Positions 24,452 to 33,831 of a DNA stretch of 56,335 nucleotides are shown one piece after another (the first letter of the stretch is position 1; each line of letters starts with the position of its first letter). The notes under the pieces were generated by a model. The model was not told the origin of the DNA, did not search any database, and was given only the letters and a program-made list of their open reading frames with translations. Source of the stretch: Synergistaceae bacterium (GTDB lineage: Bacteria; Synergistota; Synergistia; Synergistales; Aminobacteriaceae); the NCBI GenBank assembly GCA_018436595.1, contig JAHDLC010000008.1:1-56335 (forward strand). The letters run 5' to 3'. Position numbers and translations under genes: made by a program.

Positions 24452-26940
24452 TACCCCTTCACCACCACGTTGACGAGCCTGTCAGGGACGGTGATGATCC
24501 TGACGATCTCCAGTCCCTCGATCCGTTTGCCAACCCCGGGGAGTTCGAGGGCCATTTTCTTAAGAGCCTCTTCACCGAGTCCAGCGGGGAACTCCGCTTT
24601 TTCCCGGACTTTGCCGTTGATCTGCACCACCACGGTGACCGTATCGGCCTCGAGTGCATCTTCCTCCGCCATAGGCCAGGGAAGTTTCGCCAGGGGCTCC
24701 CCGTGCCCCGTCATCTCCCACAACTCCTCGGTAATGTGGGGACAGAAGGGGTTCAGGCAGGAAAGAAGAACCTCCACTCCCTCGCGGATGAGCTGCTGTT
24801 CCTCGTCACTCTCCGCCTTGAAGGAGGCAAGGGCGTTCAGGAGCTCCATCAGCCGGGCTACAGCCGTGTTGAACTGTTTTTCCCGGTCGATATCCCTGGT
24901 CACGTCCCTGATGGTGGTATGGATTTTTCTCTTGAGGTCCCGAAGGCGGGGTTCCTTGAGGTCCTTCATGGATTGCGGTCCGTTCTGTCCGGCCTTCCCC
25001 AGAACCTGCATATTCTCCTCCACGAGCCTCCAGACACGGTTAAGGAACCTGTGCGCTCCTTCCACTCCCCGCTCCGACCAGTCGAGGTCATTGGCGGGAG
25101 GAGCCGCAAAAAGGATGAAGAGCCGGGCTGTGTCCGCACCGTACCTGGAGATGATTTCATCGGGATCGACCACATTCCCCAGGGATTTGGACATTTTTGC
25201 TCCGTCCTTGATGACCATGCCCTGGGTCAGAAGGTTGGTGAAGGGCTCCCGGGCGGTGCTCAGTCCAAGGTCGGCAAAAAACTTGGTGAAGAACCGGGCG
25301 TAGATCAGATGGAGACATGCGTGTTCGATGCCGCCGATGTACTGGTCCACGGGCATCCAGTAGGCTGCCTCTTCTTTCGAGAACACTTCTCCGCCGTTCC
25401 TGGGCGAACAGTACCGGAAGAAATACCAGGAGGAGCAGATAAAGGTATCCATGGTGTCCGCTTCCCGGCGCCCCGGACGGCCGCACTTCGGGCAGGGTAC
25501 GGAAAGCCATTCCCCGTCCTCGGCGAGGGGAGACTTGCCGACCTCGGTGATTTTCACGTTGTCGGGAAGCAGCACCGGGAGCTCCTCTTCGGGAACGGGG
25601 ACCACACCACAGTGATCGCAGTACACCACGGGAATGGGGGCCCCCCAGTATCTCTGCCGGGAAATCAGCCAGTCCCGGAGCCTGAAATTCACTTCCCTGG
25701 CGCAGAACCCCTTCTGAACGCCCCACTCGATCATCTCAGGGATCGCCCGGGACGTGGGATGCCCGTCGAACTGCCCCGAATTGCAGGTGATCCCGTCAGC
25801 CTCGAAAGCTTTTTCCATGGAATTTCCGTCCAGCGGCTCCCCCTCCGCCGGATTGATCACGGGCTTTACCGGGATGCCATATTTCCGGGCGAACTCGAAG
25901 TCTCTCTGGTCGTGGGCCGGCACGCCCATGATGGCTCCCGTCCCGTAATCCATGAGAATGTAATTGGCAATGAGGATGGGGAACTCCTCTCCCGTCACGG
26001 GGTTCACCGCGGAGAAGCCAGTGAAGATGCCTTCCTTTTCACCGCCAACGGCGGTGCGTTCAATGGAGCTCTGGGAGACGCACTTCTGCACGAAAGCCGA
26101 AATCCTGTCCCCTTCAGGAGAGAGGCTGATGATTTTCTGGACGAAGGGATGCTCGGGAGCAAGGGCAAGGAAGGTCACGCCGAAAATCGTGTCGAACCGG
26201 GTGGTGAAGGTTTCGATCTTTTCCCCGGTGGTCTTTTCTGTGAAGGAGAGCCGGGCGCCCTCGGAACGGCCGATCCAGTTCCTCTGCATGATCTTGACCC
26301 GTTCCGGCCATCCGGGAAGGTTGTCGAGATCGTCAAGGAGTTCCTGGGCATAGTCGGTTATTCTCAGGAACCATTGCTCGAGGTTGCGCTTCACCACCGG
26401 CGTACCGCATCTCCAGCAGTGCCCGTCGTTGATGACCTGCTCATTGGCGAGCACGGTGCTGCAGCTTGAACACCAGTTCACCGGAGCGTTTTTCCTGTAG
26501 GCAAGCCCTTTTTTGAAAAACTGGAGGAAAATCCACTGGGTCCACCGGTAATAGTCGGGATTGCATGTCTCGACCCGTCTGCGCCAGTCGTAGCTGCATC
26601 CCATGTGCTTCAGCTGCTCCGTCATGTGCTCGATGTTCCGCCAGGTCCACTCCGCCGCAGGGGTGTTGTATTTCATGGCGGCGTTTTCCGCAGGCATGCC
26701 GAAAGCATCGAAACCGATGGGATGAAGAACGTTCAGTCCCTTCTTCCAGAGGAAACGGGTCAGCATGTCGCCGATAGAGTAGTTCCTCAGGTGCCCCATG
26801 TGGAGGGCGCCGCTCGGGTAGGGGAACATTTCCAGGCAGTAGAACTTCTCCCTGCCGGGTTCCGCATCGGCGTTGAACGTGCCTTCGCTCTCCCATGTAT
26901 GCTGCCATTTTTTCTCGATGGATTGAAAATCGTAGCCCAT
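24451..26940 (-). CDS. leuS: Leucyl-tRNA synthetase
   Basis: Class Ia synthetase charging tRNA-Leu, 829 residues from ATG 26940, which has GGAGGAAGGG upstream. HIGH-type motif is HMGH (47-50, in [16 protein letters not shown]) and the KMSKS loop is present as KMSKSLGN. The CP1 editing domain lies about 220-410, with [11 protein letters not shown] and the [14 protein letters not shown] region. Cysteine pairs CSSCS and CWRCG at about 160-185 suggest a zinc site. The C-terminal domain ends [18 protein letters not shown]. It is preceded by a structured leader with no T-box signature. Confidence 0.97.
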   Translation of the reverse strand: MGYDFQSIEKKWQHTWESEGTFNADAEPGREKFYCLEMFPYPSGALHMGHLRNYSIGDMLTRFLWKKGLNVLHPIGFDAFGMPAENAAMKYNTPAAEWTWRNIEHMTEQLKHMGCSYDWRRRVETCNPDYYRWTQWIFLQFFKKGLAYRKNAPVNWCSSCSTVLANEQVINDGHCWRCGTPVVKRNLEQWFLRITDYAQELLDDLDNLPGWPERVKIMQRNWIGRSEGARLSFTEKTTGEKIETFTTRFDTIFGVTFLALAPEHPFVQKIISLSPEGDRISAFVQKCVSQSSIERTAVGGEKEGIFTGFSAVNPVTGEEFPILIANYILMDYGTGAIMGVPAHDQRDFEFARKYGIPVKPVINPAEGEPLDGNSMEKAFEADGITCNSGQFDGHPTSRAIPEMIEWGVQKGFCAREVNFRLRDWLISRQRYWGAPIPVVYCDHCGVVPVPEEELPVLLPDNVKITEVGKSPLAEDGEWLSVPCPKCGRPGRREADTMDTFICSSWYFFRYCSPRNGGEVFSKEEAAYWMPVDQYIGGIEHACLHLIYARFFTKFFADLGLSTAREPFTNLLTQGMVIKDGAKMSKSLGNVVDPDEIISRYGADTARLFILFAAPPANDLDWSERGVEGAHRFLNRVWRLVEENMQVLGKAGQNGPQSMKDLKEPRLRDLKRKIHTTIRDVTRDIDREKQFNTAVARLMELLNALASFKAESDEEQQLIREGVEVLLSCLNPFCPHITEELWEMTGHGEPLAKLPWPMAEEDALEADTVTVVVQINGKVREKAEFPAGLGEEALKKMALELPGVGKRIEGLEIVRIITVPDRLVNVVVKG

Positions 26941-27095
26941 TGACCCTTCCTCCTTGATGAACACTGCATTTTATCTGCAAACGCACAAACGACCAGCCGC
27001 CCTGTGCGACTGGCGGGGAAACCGTCAGCCCGGACGTCGGTCGTTGGGCTGTTCGTCCTCTTCGGAACGAACCGGCCTTTTCCGGCATTATATAC
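26941..27095 (-). promoter_or_regulatory. Structured leuS leader with -10 element
   Basis: A TATAAT (27087-27092, minus strand) begins a leader of about 140 bases with no clear -35 box. The leader contains AACGACC and its perfect complement GGTCGTT about 50 bases apart, enclosing GC-rich local stems. I find no T-box consensus. It might be an attenuator or only a stable 5' region. Confidence 0.35.
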
Positions 27096-27103
27096 CAAAG
27101 GAA

Positions 27104-27138
27104 GCCGTTCCGGGGGAGAAAAATCCACCCGGAACGGC
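27104..27138 (-). terminator. Hairpin between slipin gene and leuS
   Basis: Perfect 11-bp stem GCCGTTCCGGG/CCCGGAACGGC with a 13-base loop. Probably ends the radA-nfeD-slipin transcript, though no strong U-run follows on the minus strand. It also occupies the -35 region of leuS. Confidence 0.5.
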
Positions 27139-27165
27139 CTTCATCCCGAAAAGGTTCTTCCTGCC

Positions 27166-27957
27166 CTAAGCTTCATCCTTCTTGAAAAATCTGTCCATGA
27201 AAGGCTTCACAAGGTCAAGGGGCAGGGGGAATATGGTGGTTGAGTTCTTGTCCCCGCTGATCTCCCGAAGCGTCTGAAGATACCTCAGCTGCAGAGTGAT
27301 GGGGGACGTCTCCATCTGTTTCGCTGCCTCGCTGAGCTTCTGGGCGGCCTGCATTTCTCCCTCGGCATTGATGATCTTCGCCCGCCGCTCCCGCTCCGCC
27401 TCCGCCTGTTTCGCCATGGCCCGCTTCATGCTTTCAGGCAGCTCGAGCTCCTTCACTTCCACGGCACTGACCTTGATGCCCCAGGAATCGGTCCGCTCAT
27501 CGATGATCTTCTGAAGCTCGCTGTTGATCTTCTCCCTCGAAGACAGGACCTCGTCAAGGTCGGCCGACCCCACCACGGAACGGAGGGTCGTCTGGGAGAG
27601 AAGGCTCGTTGCCAGGATGTAGTTTTCCACTTCCACCACAGAGAAAGCCGGGTCCATGACCCGGAAATACACCACCGCATTTACCTTGATGGGAACGTTG
27701 TCCCTCGTGATAACCTCCTGGACGGGAACATCCAGGGTCACGACGCGCAGGTCTACCCTGACCACCCTGTCAATGACTGGGATGACCAGGACGATGCCGG
27801 GTCCCTTGGAACCCACGAGCCTCCCGAGACGGAAGACCACCACCCGCTGGTACTCCGGCACCACCTTCACCGCCGATGCAAGGATGAACACGGCTATGAG
27901 AAGAAATCCGAAGGACGTGCCTATGCTGAGAATCATCTCCACTGCGTCAATAATCAT
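27166..27957 (-). CDS. Slipin/stomatin-like membrane protein (SPFH domain)
   Basis: Membrane-anchored scaffold protein of 263 residues. One N-terminal transmembrane segment (about 12-33) is followed by an SPFH/band-7 domain (about 35-190, with [37 protein letters not shown] and [17 protein letters not shown]). A charged coiled coil with [20 protein letters not shown] comes next. Slipins form rings in membranes and are cleaved by the partner NfeD protease, whose gene lies 14 bases upstream. The pair is conserved across bacteria and archaea and is linked to membrane stress, but the molecular job is not settled. Confidence 0.93.
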   Translation of the reverse strand: MIIDAVEMILSIGTSFGFLLIAVFILASAVKVVPEYQRVVVFRLGRLVGSKGPGIVLVIPVIDRVVRVDLRVVTLDVPVQEVITRDNVPIKVNAVVYFRVMDPAFSVVEVENYILATSLLSQTTLRSVVGSADLDEVLSSREKINSELQKIIDERTDSWGIKVSAVEVKELELPESMKRAMAKQAEAERERRAKIINAEGEMQAAQKLSEAAKQMETSPITLQLRYLQTLREISGDKNSTTIFPLPLDLVKPFMDRFFKKDEA

Positions 27958-27971
27958 GGGTTCTCCTCCTT

Positions 27972-29318
27972 TTAACCTGCTGATTTTTCCGAACTTCCCC
28001 CGGCCGGAAGAACCTTCCCGCCGTCTTCTTCGATAACCAGGGTCATCCCCCGGACTGCCGCCACTCTTCCCGTTCTTCCCTTTGCAAGGGGCGCACCGTC
28101 AGCGCTCCTTGCCCTCCAGATCTCTCCCCTGCACTTGACGAGCCCCACGGGTGCCAGGTCCTCCATCACTTCAGCCTCCATGCCGATCATCCCCTCCCTG
28201 CCGGAGGAGGTTCTGCGTTTCAGAGACCGCAGGACAAGATAGAGGGCGGCGAAAAAGAACAGCCCCAGGGCGATAGACATTCCTGCGATGAAGCTCATGG
28301 ACACGTTCAAAAGCTCACCCCCCGGAGCACGGAAGAGTATGAGCCCGCCGGTCACGAGGGCCGCGAGGCCGAACAGGCTGAGCACGCCGATTCCGCCCAC
28401 CAGCAGGTCGAGGACCAGGACGCCCACGCCTGCGGCGAGAAGGATGATGCCCGCCCAGTTGAAAGGCAGCATCCTGAGGCCGAATGCCCCGAGAAGGACC
28501 ATGACGGCCCCGGCAGTTCCGAGCACGAATCCTCCGGGAGACATGACCTCAAAGATGATGGCGAGCACCCCCGCGGTAAGGAGAAGATAGGCAATGTCGG
28601 GACTGGAGACAAACTGGAGAATTTTCTCCCTGAGGCTCATGGACACCTCGACCGGCGGCCCGGAAGGAGGATCGAGGTGCATCGTCCGGCTGCCAGCCGT
28701 GACCTCCCTTCCCCGAAGGCCGAGGAGGAGGGATTCCATATCTGAGGCCACGAGATCCACCACTCCGAGGGAAAGGGCCTCCTCAGCCGTAATGGAGAGG
28801 CTCTCGGTGACCATCTTTTCCGCCACGTCCGCGTTCCGCTTTTTCAGCTGGGCAAGGGACCTGATTTGGGCGGCGAGGTCGTTCGTTATCTTCTTTTTCA
28901 TGTCCGTGTCGGGCGCGTCCTTCCCCGACGCCATTACCGGCTGGGCCGCGCCGACGTTGGTGCCCGGCGCCATAGCCGCCACGTGGGCCGCCTGAAGGAT
29001 GAAAGCTCCTGCGGATGCCGCTCTCGCACCGCTCGGTGAAACCCACACCACCACCGGTACCTTCGATTCGAGTATCGCCGTGGTGATCCCCCTCATGGAA
29101 CTCACCAGCCCTCCCGGGGTGTCCAGCCGGAAGACCACCAGCGTCGCCTGCTCCCGGTCAGCCCTTTCCAGGACATCCCCGGCGAAACGTTCCATAGCTA
29201 TCCCCACAGTCCCCTCAAGGGGAGCAGCAAGAACAAAAGCCGCCGCCGGGACAGCCGGAAAAAACAGCAGGACCGCCGAAAGAACAACGACCGCCATCCG
29301 CCGATCACTTCGGTTCAT
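27972..29318 (-). CDS. NfeD-family membrane serine protease (long form)
   Basis: Membrane protease of 448 residues, the NfeD1b type. It has a signal peptide (about 1-28) and a ClpP/crotonase-fold protease domain (30-225). The nucleophile S102 lies in SGARAASAG and a lysine dyad partner is probably within [10 protein letters not shown]. Several transmembrane segments follow (about 240-370), then a C-terminal OB-fold NfeD domain (about 380-435, [23 protein letters not shown]). The start overlaps the radA stop as ATGA. Homologues cut the C-terminus of the stomatin-like partner, which is the next gene. Confidence 0.93.
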   Translation of the reverse strand: MNRSDRRMAVVVLSAVLLFFPAVPAAAFVLAAPLEGTVGIAMERFAGDVLERADREQATLVVFRLDTPGGLVSSMRGITTAILESKVPVVVWVSPSGARAASAGAFILQAAHVAAMAPGTNVGAAQPVMASGKDAPDTDMKKKITNDLAAQIRSLAQLKKRNADVAEKMVTESLSITAEEALSLGVVDLVASDMESLLLGLRGREVTAGSRTMHLDPPSGPPVEVSMSLREKILQFVSSPDIAYLLLTAGVLAIIFEVMSPGGFVLGTAGAVMVLLGAFGLRMLPFNWAGIILLAAGVGVLVLDLLVGGIGVLSLFGLAALVTGGLILFRAPGGELLNVSMSFIAGMSIALGLFFFAALYLVLRSLKRRTSSGREGMIGMEAEVMEDLAPVGLVKCRGEIWRARSADGAPLAKGRTGRVAAVRGMTLVIEEDGGKVLPAGGSSEKSAG

Positions 29319-30658
29319 TTCATCACCGCCTTCAGGGCATCATTCAGTGTCGCCGCCCTCACAATGTCTATGGGGGCTTTCTTCCCCGCCGGTTCCTCCC
29401 TGGAGCTGACCACCGCCCTGGTAAATCCCAGCCGGGCCGCTTCATGGAGCCTTCTGGCAAGCCGTACCACCGGCCGGACTTCTCCCGCCAGACCTACCTC
29501 CCCGAGGAAAACGCACTTTTCAGGGAGGGGAACATCCCGTACCGCCGAAGCGAGAGCCGCGCAGAGCGCAAGGTCCGCCCCGGGCTCCCGGAGAGCGAGA
29601 CCTCCCGCCACGTTCACATAAATGTCGAAAAGACCGCATCCTGTTCCGCACCGCTTTTCCAGCACGGCGGTGAAGAGCTGGATCTTGTTCAGGTCGATTC
29701 CCCTGCCGGTCCTCTTCGGATAGGGAAAAGCCGTTGCGGCGGCCAAAGACTGTATTTCCGCCACAAGAGGCTGGGTACCCTCGAGAACCACTGTCATGGC
29801 CACACCGGGAACCGACTTCTCGGCCTTGTTCCAGTACAGGCCGCTCACGTCCTTCACCGGATAAAGGCCGTTTTCCCCCATTTCAAAGACACCGAGCTCG
29901 TCGGTGCTGCCGAAACGGTTCTTGCTCGCCCGGAGCATCCGGTATGGAGAATAGTCGTCCCCCGAGAAGGTCAGCACGCCGTCCACCATGTGCTCCAGCA
30001 GCATGGGGCCCGCAATTCTGCCTTCCTTGGTTATATGCCCCACCAGGACTGCGGGGATACTCCGCTCCTTGGCGGCGGCGATGCACATCTGGGCCGACGC
30101 CCGGACCTGGCCGGGGCTGCCTGCCCATCCTTCCGCTCCGTCGGCCCTCATGGCCTGTACGCTGTCCACCACAAAAAAACGGTGGCCGTCCAGACATGAA
30201 AGGGCGGCAGACAGATCGCTGTCACAGAAAAGATCCAGGCCGGCCGAGGCCGAACCCAGCCTGCGGGCCCTCAGGGCCACCTGGGATTCCGACTCTTCGC
30301 CGGAAACATAGAGAACCCTGTGTCCCGCCGAGGCCATCAAACCGCAGGTCTGCAAAAGCAGGGTGGACTTCCCGATACCGGGTTTTCCCCCGAGGAGAAA
30401 AACACCTCCGGGAACCCATCCTCCGCCCAGAACCCGGTCGAACTCATCCAGGCCCGTGGGCGTCCTTTCCGGGGGAACCACCGAGGCAACGTCAACCCTG
30501 GACGCCCGGGACGAACGAAGGGACGCCCCGGGAACGGGAGCGTCAGGCTCCTTCTCCAGGGACCCCCACTCCCCGCAGGAAGGACATTTCCCCGTCCAGA
30601 GGGAGGCAGCGGCACCGCAGGCTGAACATACATACCTCCCCTTTTCTCCTTTCGTCAC
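29315..30658 (-). CDS. radA: DNA repair protein RadA
   Basis: RecA-like branch-migration ATPase for recombinational repair, 447 residues. An N-terminal zinc finger holds C11, C14, C25 and C28. Walker A is GGKPGIGKST (about 90-99) and Walker B is FFVVDSVQAM. The RadA-specific KNRFG motif is seen in SKNRFGSTDELG. The Lon-like C-terminal domain has DIYVNVAGGLALREPGADLA and FLGEVGLAGEVRPV. The start is GTG 30658 with GGGAGGAG upstream. First gene of a radA-nfeD-slipin operon, diverging from the his operon. Confidence 0.97.
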   Translation of the reverse strand: MTKGEKGRYVCSACGAAASLWTGKCPSCGEWGSLEKEPDAPVPGASLRSSRASRVDVASVVPPERTPTGLDEFDRVLGGGWVPGGVFLLGGKPGIGKSTLLLQTCGLMASAGHRVLYVSGEESESQVALRARRLGSASAGLDLFCDSDLSAALSCLDGHRFFVVDSVQAMRADGAEGWAGSPGQVRASAQMCIAAAKERSIPAVLVGHITKEGRIAGPMLLEHMVDGVLTFSGDDYSPYRMLRASKNRFGSTDELGVFEMGENGLYPVKDVSGLYWNKAEKSVPGVAMTVVLEGTQPLVAEIQSLAAATAFPYPKRTGRGIDLNKIQLFTAVLEKRCGTGCGLFDIYVNVAGGLALREPGADLALCAALASAVRDVPLPEKCVFLGEVGLAGEVRPVVRLARRLHEAARLGFTRAVVSSREEPAGKKAPIDIVRAATLNDALKAVMK

Positions 30659-30682
30659 CGAATCTCCTCCCTTCCCCGCCGG

Positions 30683-30709
30683 GCTGCAGAAGAATGATTT
30701 TTCTGCAGC
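30683..30709 (-). promoter_or_regulatory. Hairpin in the radA 5' leader
   Basis: Perfect 9-bp inverted repeat GCTGCAGAA/TTCTGCAGC (30683-30691 with 30701-30709), about 25 bases before the radA start. It could be an operator or an RNA stem; no known site is recognised. Confidence 0.4.
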
Positions 30710-30728
30710 TTTACACCCGGTGGATATA

Positions 30729-30758
30729 ATGATACCATCCTTGAGGTCATCATCTCAA
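30729..30758 (-). promoter_or_regulatory. Promoter of radA, overlapping the his promoter
   Basis: Minus-strand TTGAGA (30753-30758), 18-base spacer, extended -10 TGG-TATCAT (30729-30734). Its -35 lies inside the spacer of the plus-strand his promoter. Confidence 0.65.
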
Positions 30759-30769
30759 CGCTCTAACAT
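30741..30769 (+). promoter_or_regulatory. Promoter of the histidine operon
   Basis: TTGAGG (30741-30746), 17-base spacer, TAACAT (30764-30769). Transcription should begin near 30776. No T-box, his leader peptide or attenuator stem is visible in the 50-base leader. Confidence 0.5.
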
Positions 30770-30796
30770 ATCATCTTAATAAAGCGAGGAAAACTC

Positions 30797-30832
30797 ATGA
30801 ACACATGCCAGCCGGGAGACGGACCATGGTGA
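30797..30832 (+). CDS. Possible 11-codon upstream ORF before hisZ
   Basis: ATG AAC with GCGAGGAAAA upstream encodes MNTCQPGDGPW and stops at TGA 30830-30832. That stop overlaps the hisZ start as ATGGTGA. It contains no histidine codon, so it is not a classical his attenuator peptide. Translational coupling to hisZ is conceivable, or it may be chance. Confidence 0.25.
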   Translation: MNTCQPGDGPW

Positions 30833-32007
30833 ACAGACTGCCCAGAGGGTGCGTCAACGTCGGGGGGGAGCTCGCCTCCGCCATGGAAGAATGCAGAAGG
30901 ATCTTTCTCTCCTTCTTCGAAAACTGGGGATATTCCCCCTTTCTTCCGTCGGGCCTCCAGCTCCTTGAATCGGCATGGGACAAGCTGCCGTCCCAGGTAC
31001 GGTCACGGCTCGTAGCCCTGACCACCCCCTATGGCGAGCCGTGCTGCCTGAGGGGTGACATCACCCTGGCAGCCGTCGCGTACCTGGCGTCCCATTACGC
31101 ACCGGAAGAACAGCCCCTGCGCATCTGCTACTGCGACAGGGTGTACATGAAATCGGCTCCTCCCAGAACCTCCATCGAATCATTCCAGATCGGGGCGGAA
31201 CTCCTCGGATGGGAAGGAGAAGGAGCGGACGCTGAAATGCTTTCCCTGCTCCTCCGGGTTCTCGACGCCCTTGGGCTTGAACGGACAACCATCGCCCTCG
31301 GCGACTCCACTTTCCTCCAGAGGGCCCTTGCATCGGCGGAATCAGCCGCTGCTGAAAGCCTCGCCGACGCTCTCCGGAAAGGAAGTCTTCCCGACTATTT
31401 CGCTGCCCTCGAGAAAGGCAACATCCCCGATTTTTACCGGACCATCCTCTCGGCCATTCCACGCCTCCGGGGCGACATCTCCGTCCTGTCCGAGGCGGAA
31501 AAACTCTGGGGCAGGGGAGCGCCCCTTTCGGCCCTCAAGACCACGGCAGCGACCCTGGAGAGCCAGGGCTACGGAAACAGAATCTCCATCGACCTTTCCC
31601 TGGCACGAGATCCGGGCTACTACAGCGGCCCTCTCTTCGAAGTCTATTCATGGGAGTCCGGCCGGTCTCTCGGGGGCGGGGGGCGCTACGACAGGCTTCT
31701 TTCGTCCTGCGGTCTCAAGGGACAGGCCATGGGGTTCGCCCTCGACCTTGAGCAGGCCGCGTCACTCTCCAGCTTCCCCTCCCGCCGCTCTCCTACAATG
31801 GCCTGGGCGGGCGGCCTTTCTCCCGAGGAAGCCCTCCGGAGAGCTGCAGATCTTTCCTCCGACGGCACCAGGATCGAAATGAACTGGAATGGTGACAGGA
31901 ACGCATCCCTCCAGGCAGCGGAAAAACGGGGCTGCCGCTCATGGGTCGACCTTGCCTCAGGAACTGCCTTTACTCTCTTCCCTGCCGGAAAGGGAGTTGC
32001 ATCATGA
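30826..32007 (+). CDS. hisZ: ATP phosphoribosyltransferase regulatory subunit
   Basis: HisRS-like paralogue needed by short-form HisG, 393 residues. Class II-like segments are seen (YSPFLPSGLQLLES, TPYGEPCCLRGDITLAAVAYLAS, GGGGRYDRLLSSCG). The anticodon-binding domain of true HisRS is absent. I chose ATG 30826 with GGGAGA upstream; ATG 30805 would add seven residues with no better ribosome site. First gene of the his operon; its stop overlaps the hisG start. HisZ and HisG form the hetero-octamer that catalyses and feedback-regulates the first step. Confidence 0.93.
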   Translation: MVNRLPRGCVNVGGELASAMEECRRIFLSFFENWGYSPFLPSGLQLLESAWDKLPSQVRSRLVALTTPYGEPCCLRGDITLAAVAYLASHYAPEEQPLRICYCDRVYMKSAPPRTSIESFQIGAELLGWEGEGADAEMLSLLLRVLDALGLERTTIALGDSTFLQRALASAESAAAESLADALRKGSLPDYFAALEKGNIPDFYRTILSAIPRLRGDISVLSEAEKLWGRGAPLSALKTTAATLESQGYGNRISIDLSLARDPGYYSGPLFEVYSWESGRSLGGGGRYDRLLSSCGLKGQAMGFALDLEQAASLSSFPSRRSPTMAWAGGLSPEEALRRAADLSSDGTRIEMNWNGDRNASLQAAEKRGCRSWVDLASGTAFTLFPAGKGVAS

Positions 32008-32651
32008 TGCTCACTATAGCCCTTCCAACAGGCAGGGTTTTTTCCGATGCCGCAGAGATGATCGCCGGAGCGGGTCTGCCCTGCGACGGACTTGCCTCCC
32101 CGGGAAGGAAGCTTGTCATCGAAGCGGGGGAATTCCGGTATATCCTTGCCAAGCCCTCTGACGTTCCACTGTATGTAAGTTATGGAACGGCGGACCTCGC
32201 CTTCGCCGGGGGGGACGTCCTTCTCGAAAGCGCCATGCCCGTGGTGGAGCTTCTGGACACGGGGGCAGGCAGATGTTCGGTGGTGGTGGCAGGTCCGAGA
32301 AGCCAGGCGGAACGCTTCCGCGGACACGCCTCGGAACTCATGGGACTGAAGGTTGCCACAAAATACCCCCGCATCGCCGACGGACACTTTTCCGCCCGGG
32401 GAGTCCAGGTGGACATCATCCACCTTCACGGCTCCATCGAGCTGGCCCCCAAGCTCGGCCTGAGCGACTGCATCCTGGACATCGTCCAGACGGGAAGCAC
32501 CCTCAGGGCAAACAGCCTTGAAGTCCTTGAGCACGTGTGCGACGTCTCCCTCAGGCTTGTGGCAAGCAGGAAAAGCACAGCGCTGCGGTGGAAGGAAGTC
32601 CAGTCGGTAATGAACAAAATATCCTCCCATGTGAAGGAGAAACGGCCATGA
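32004..32651 (+). CDS. hisG: ATP phosphoribosyltransferase catalytic subunit, short form
   Basis: Condenses ATP and PRPP in the first step of histidine synthesis. The 215 residues correspond to the short form, which lacks the C-terminal regulatory domain and needs HisZ, encoded just upstream. Conserved segments are the N-terminal LTIALPTGRVFSDA and the PRPP loop DIVQTGSTLRANSLEVLE. ATG 32004 overlaps the hisZ stop (ATGA); a second ATG follows immediately. The usual next gene, hisD, is absent and hisB follows. Confidence 0.95.
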   Translation: MMLTIALPTGRVFSDAAEMIAGAGLPCDGLASPGRKLVIEAGEFRYILAKPSDVPLYVSYGTADLAFAGGDVLLESAMPVVELLDTGAGRCSVVVAGPRSQAERFRGHASELMGLKVATKYPRIADGHFSARGVQVDIIHLHGSIELAPKLGLSDCILDIVQTGSTLRANSLEVLEHVCDVSLRLVASRKSTALRWKEVQSVMNKISSHVKEKRP

Positions 32652-33217
32652 CAGTGAAGCTGGAGCGGAAAACGAAAGAAACGGTGGTTTCCCTGGAACT
32701 GTTCCCCGAGGGCGGAGAGATCAGGATTTCGGTCTCCTGCGGTTTTCTCCGCCACATGGTGGAGCTGTTCGCCTTCCATGCCGGCGTGGGACTGGTGGCG
32801 GAGGCGAGGGGTGACGAGGAAGTGGACTGGCACCACCTTACAGAGGACCTGGGCATCGTCCTTGGACGGGCTTTCGGCATGGCGGCGGCGGAAACCCCGA
32901 GAAAACGGTACGGATGGTGCGCCCTCCCCATGGACGGCTCCCTCGTGCTGACAGCGGCAGACCTCGGCGGCAGGGGGCAGTTTGAATGGAAAGGCGCTTT
33001 CCCGGCGGAGAAATGCGGCGACTTCGACATGGAACTCATCCCTGAATTCTGGAAGGCTTTCTGCAGGGAGGGAAAGATAACTCTCCACGCCCAGGCCCTC
33101 GCCTACGACAACGCCCACCACCTGGCCGAAGCCCTCTTCAAGGGTGCGGGACGGGCCCTGAGAGATGCGTTCCTTCCTTCGGAGAACCTTCAGAGCACAA
33201 AGGGCACCCTCGTATGA
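32648..33217 (+). CDS. hisB: Imidazoleglycerol-phosphate dehydratase
   Basis: Manganese enzyme of the sixth step, 189 residues, monofunctional. Metal-site motifs are present but altered: GFLRHMVELFAFHAG for the usual GFLDHM, WHHLTEDLGIVLG for HHTVEDVGI, and NAHHLAEALFKGAG intact. The C-terminus ends STKGTLV. The change of DHM to RHM and the loss of some flanking residues make this a divergent member, but the histidine and glutamate ligands are kept. The start overlaps hisG (ATGA), and the next gene overlaps its stop. Confidence 0.93.
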   Translation: MTVKLERKTKETVVSLELFPEGGEIRISVSCGFLRHMVELFAFHAGVGLVAEARGDEEVDWHHLTEDLGIVLGRAFGMAAAETPRKRYGWCALPMDGSLVLTAADLGGRGQFEWKGAFPAEKCGDFDMELIPEFWKAFCREGKITLHAQALAYDNAHHLAEALFKGAGRALRDAFLPSENLQSTKGTLV

Positions 33218-33831
33218 TCGCCATCGTCGACTACCAGGTGGGCAATACGGGAAACGTCCGCCGTGCCTTCAGCTCCCTCGGGGAGGAAGCCCGGCTTCTC
33301 GCCTCCCCGGCGGAGCTCACGGCGGAATACACCCTGGCCGTCCTTCCCGGAGTGGGCGCCTTCGGCCCCGCCACGGCACGGCTCAGAGCCTCCGGCTGGG
33401 CCGACCGTCTTATTTCCTGGGCCTCGGAAGGTAAGCCCCTCCTCGGGATCTGTCTCGGCATGCAGCTCCTCTGCGAACGGGGCCTCGAAGACGGCGACCA
33501 CCCGGGCCTCGGCCTCATACCGGGAGAAATCCGCCTTCTGAAAGCGGAAAAAATCCCCCACATGGGCTGGAACTCGGTGGAATGGACGGGACAGCCCCCC
33601 GGATTTGTGACTGCCGTTCCCTCAGGGGAATATTTCTACTTCGTTCACAGCTACGCGCTGTTCGATTCCGCCTTTGCGGCCGGCCGCACCTCCCTCGGAG
33701 GTGCAAACTTCACCTCCATGGTTCTCAGGGGGCGGATCGCCGGGTTCCAGTTCCACCCGGAACGGAGCGGACGGGCCGGTCTGGCCCTCCTTTCAGAAGC
33801 GGCCGACTTCATACGAAAGGAGGTTCCCTGA
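33214..33831 (+). CDS. hisH: Imidazole glycerol phosphate synthase, glutaminase subunit
   Basis: Class I glutamine amidotransferase that supplies ammonia to HisF, 205 residues. The triad is visible: C80 in LLGICLGMQLL, and H181 with E183 in FQFHPERSG. The oxyanion segment LPGVGAFGPA is intact. ATG 33214 overlaps the hisB stop. The usual HisH N-terminus IAIVDYxxGN is present as IAIVDYQVGN. Confidence 0.97.
   Translation: MIAIVDYQVGNTGNVRRAFSSLGEEARLLASPAELTAEYTLAVLPGVGAFGPATARLRASGWADRLISWASEGKPLLGICLGMQLLCERGLEDGDHPGLGLIPGEIRLLKAEKIPHMGWNSVEWTGQPPGFVTAVPSGEYFYFVHSYALFDSAFAAGRTSLGGANFTSMVLRGRIAGFQFHPERSGRAGLALLSEAADFIRKEVP

Noticed and set aside
30776-30832. Histidine attenuator peptide
   Set aside because: The short frame has no histidine codon and no terminator/antiterminator pair follows.
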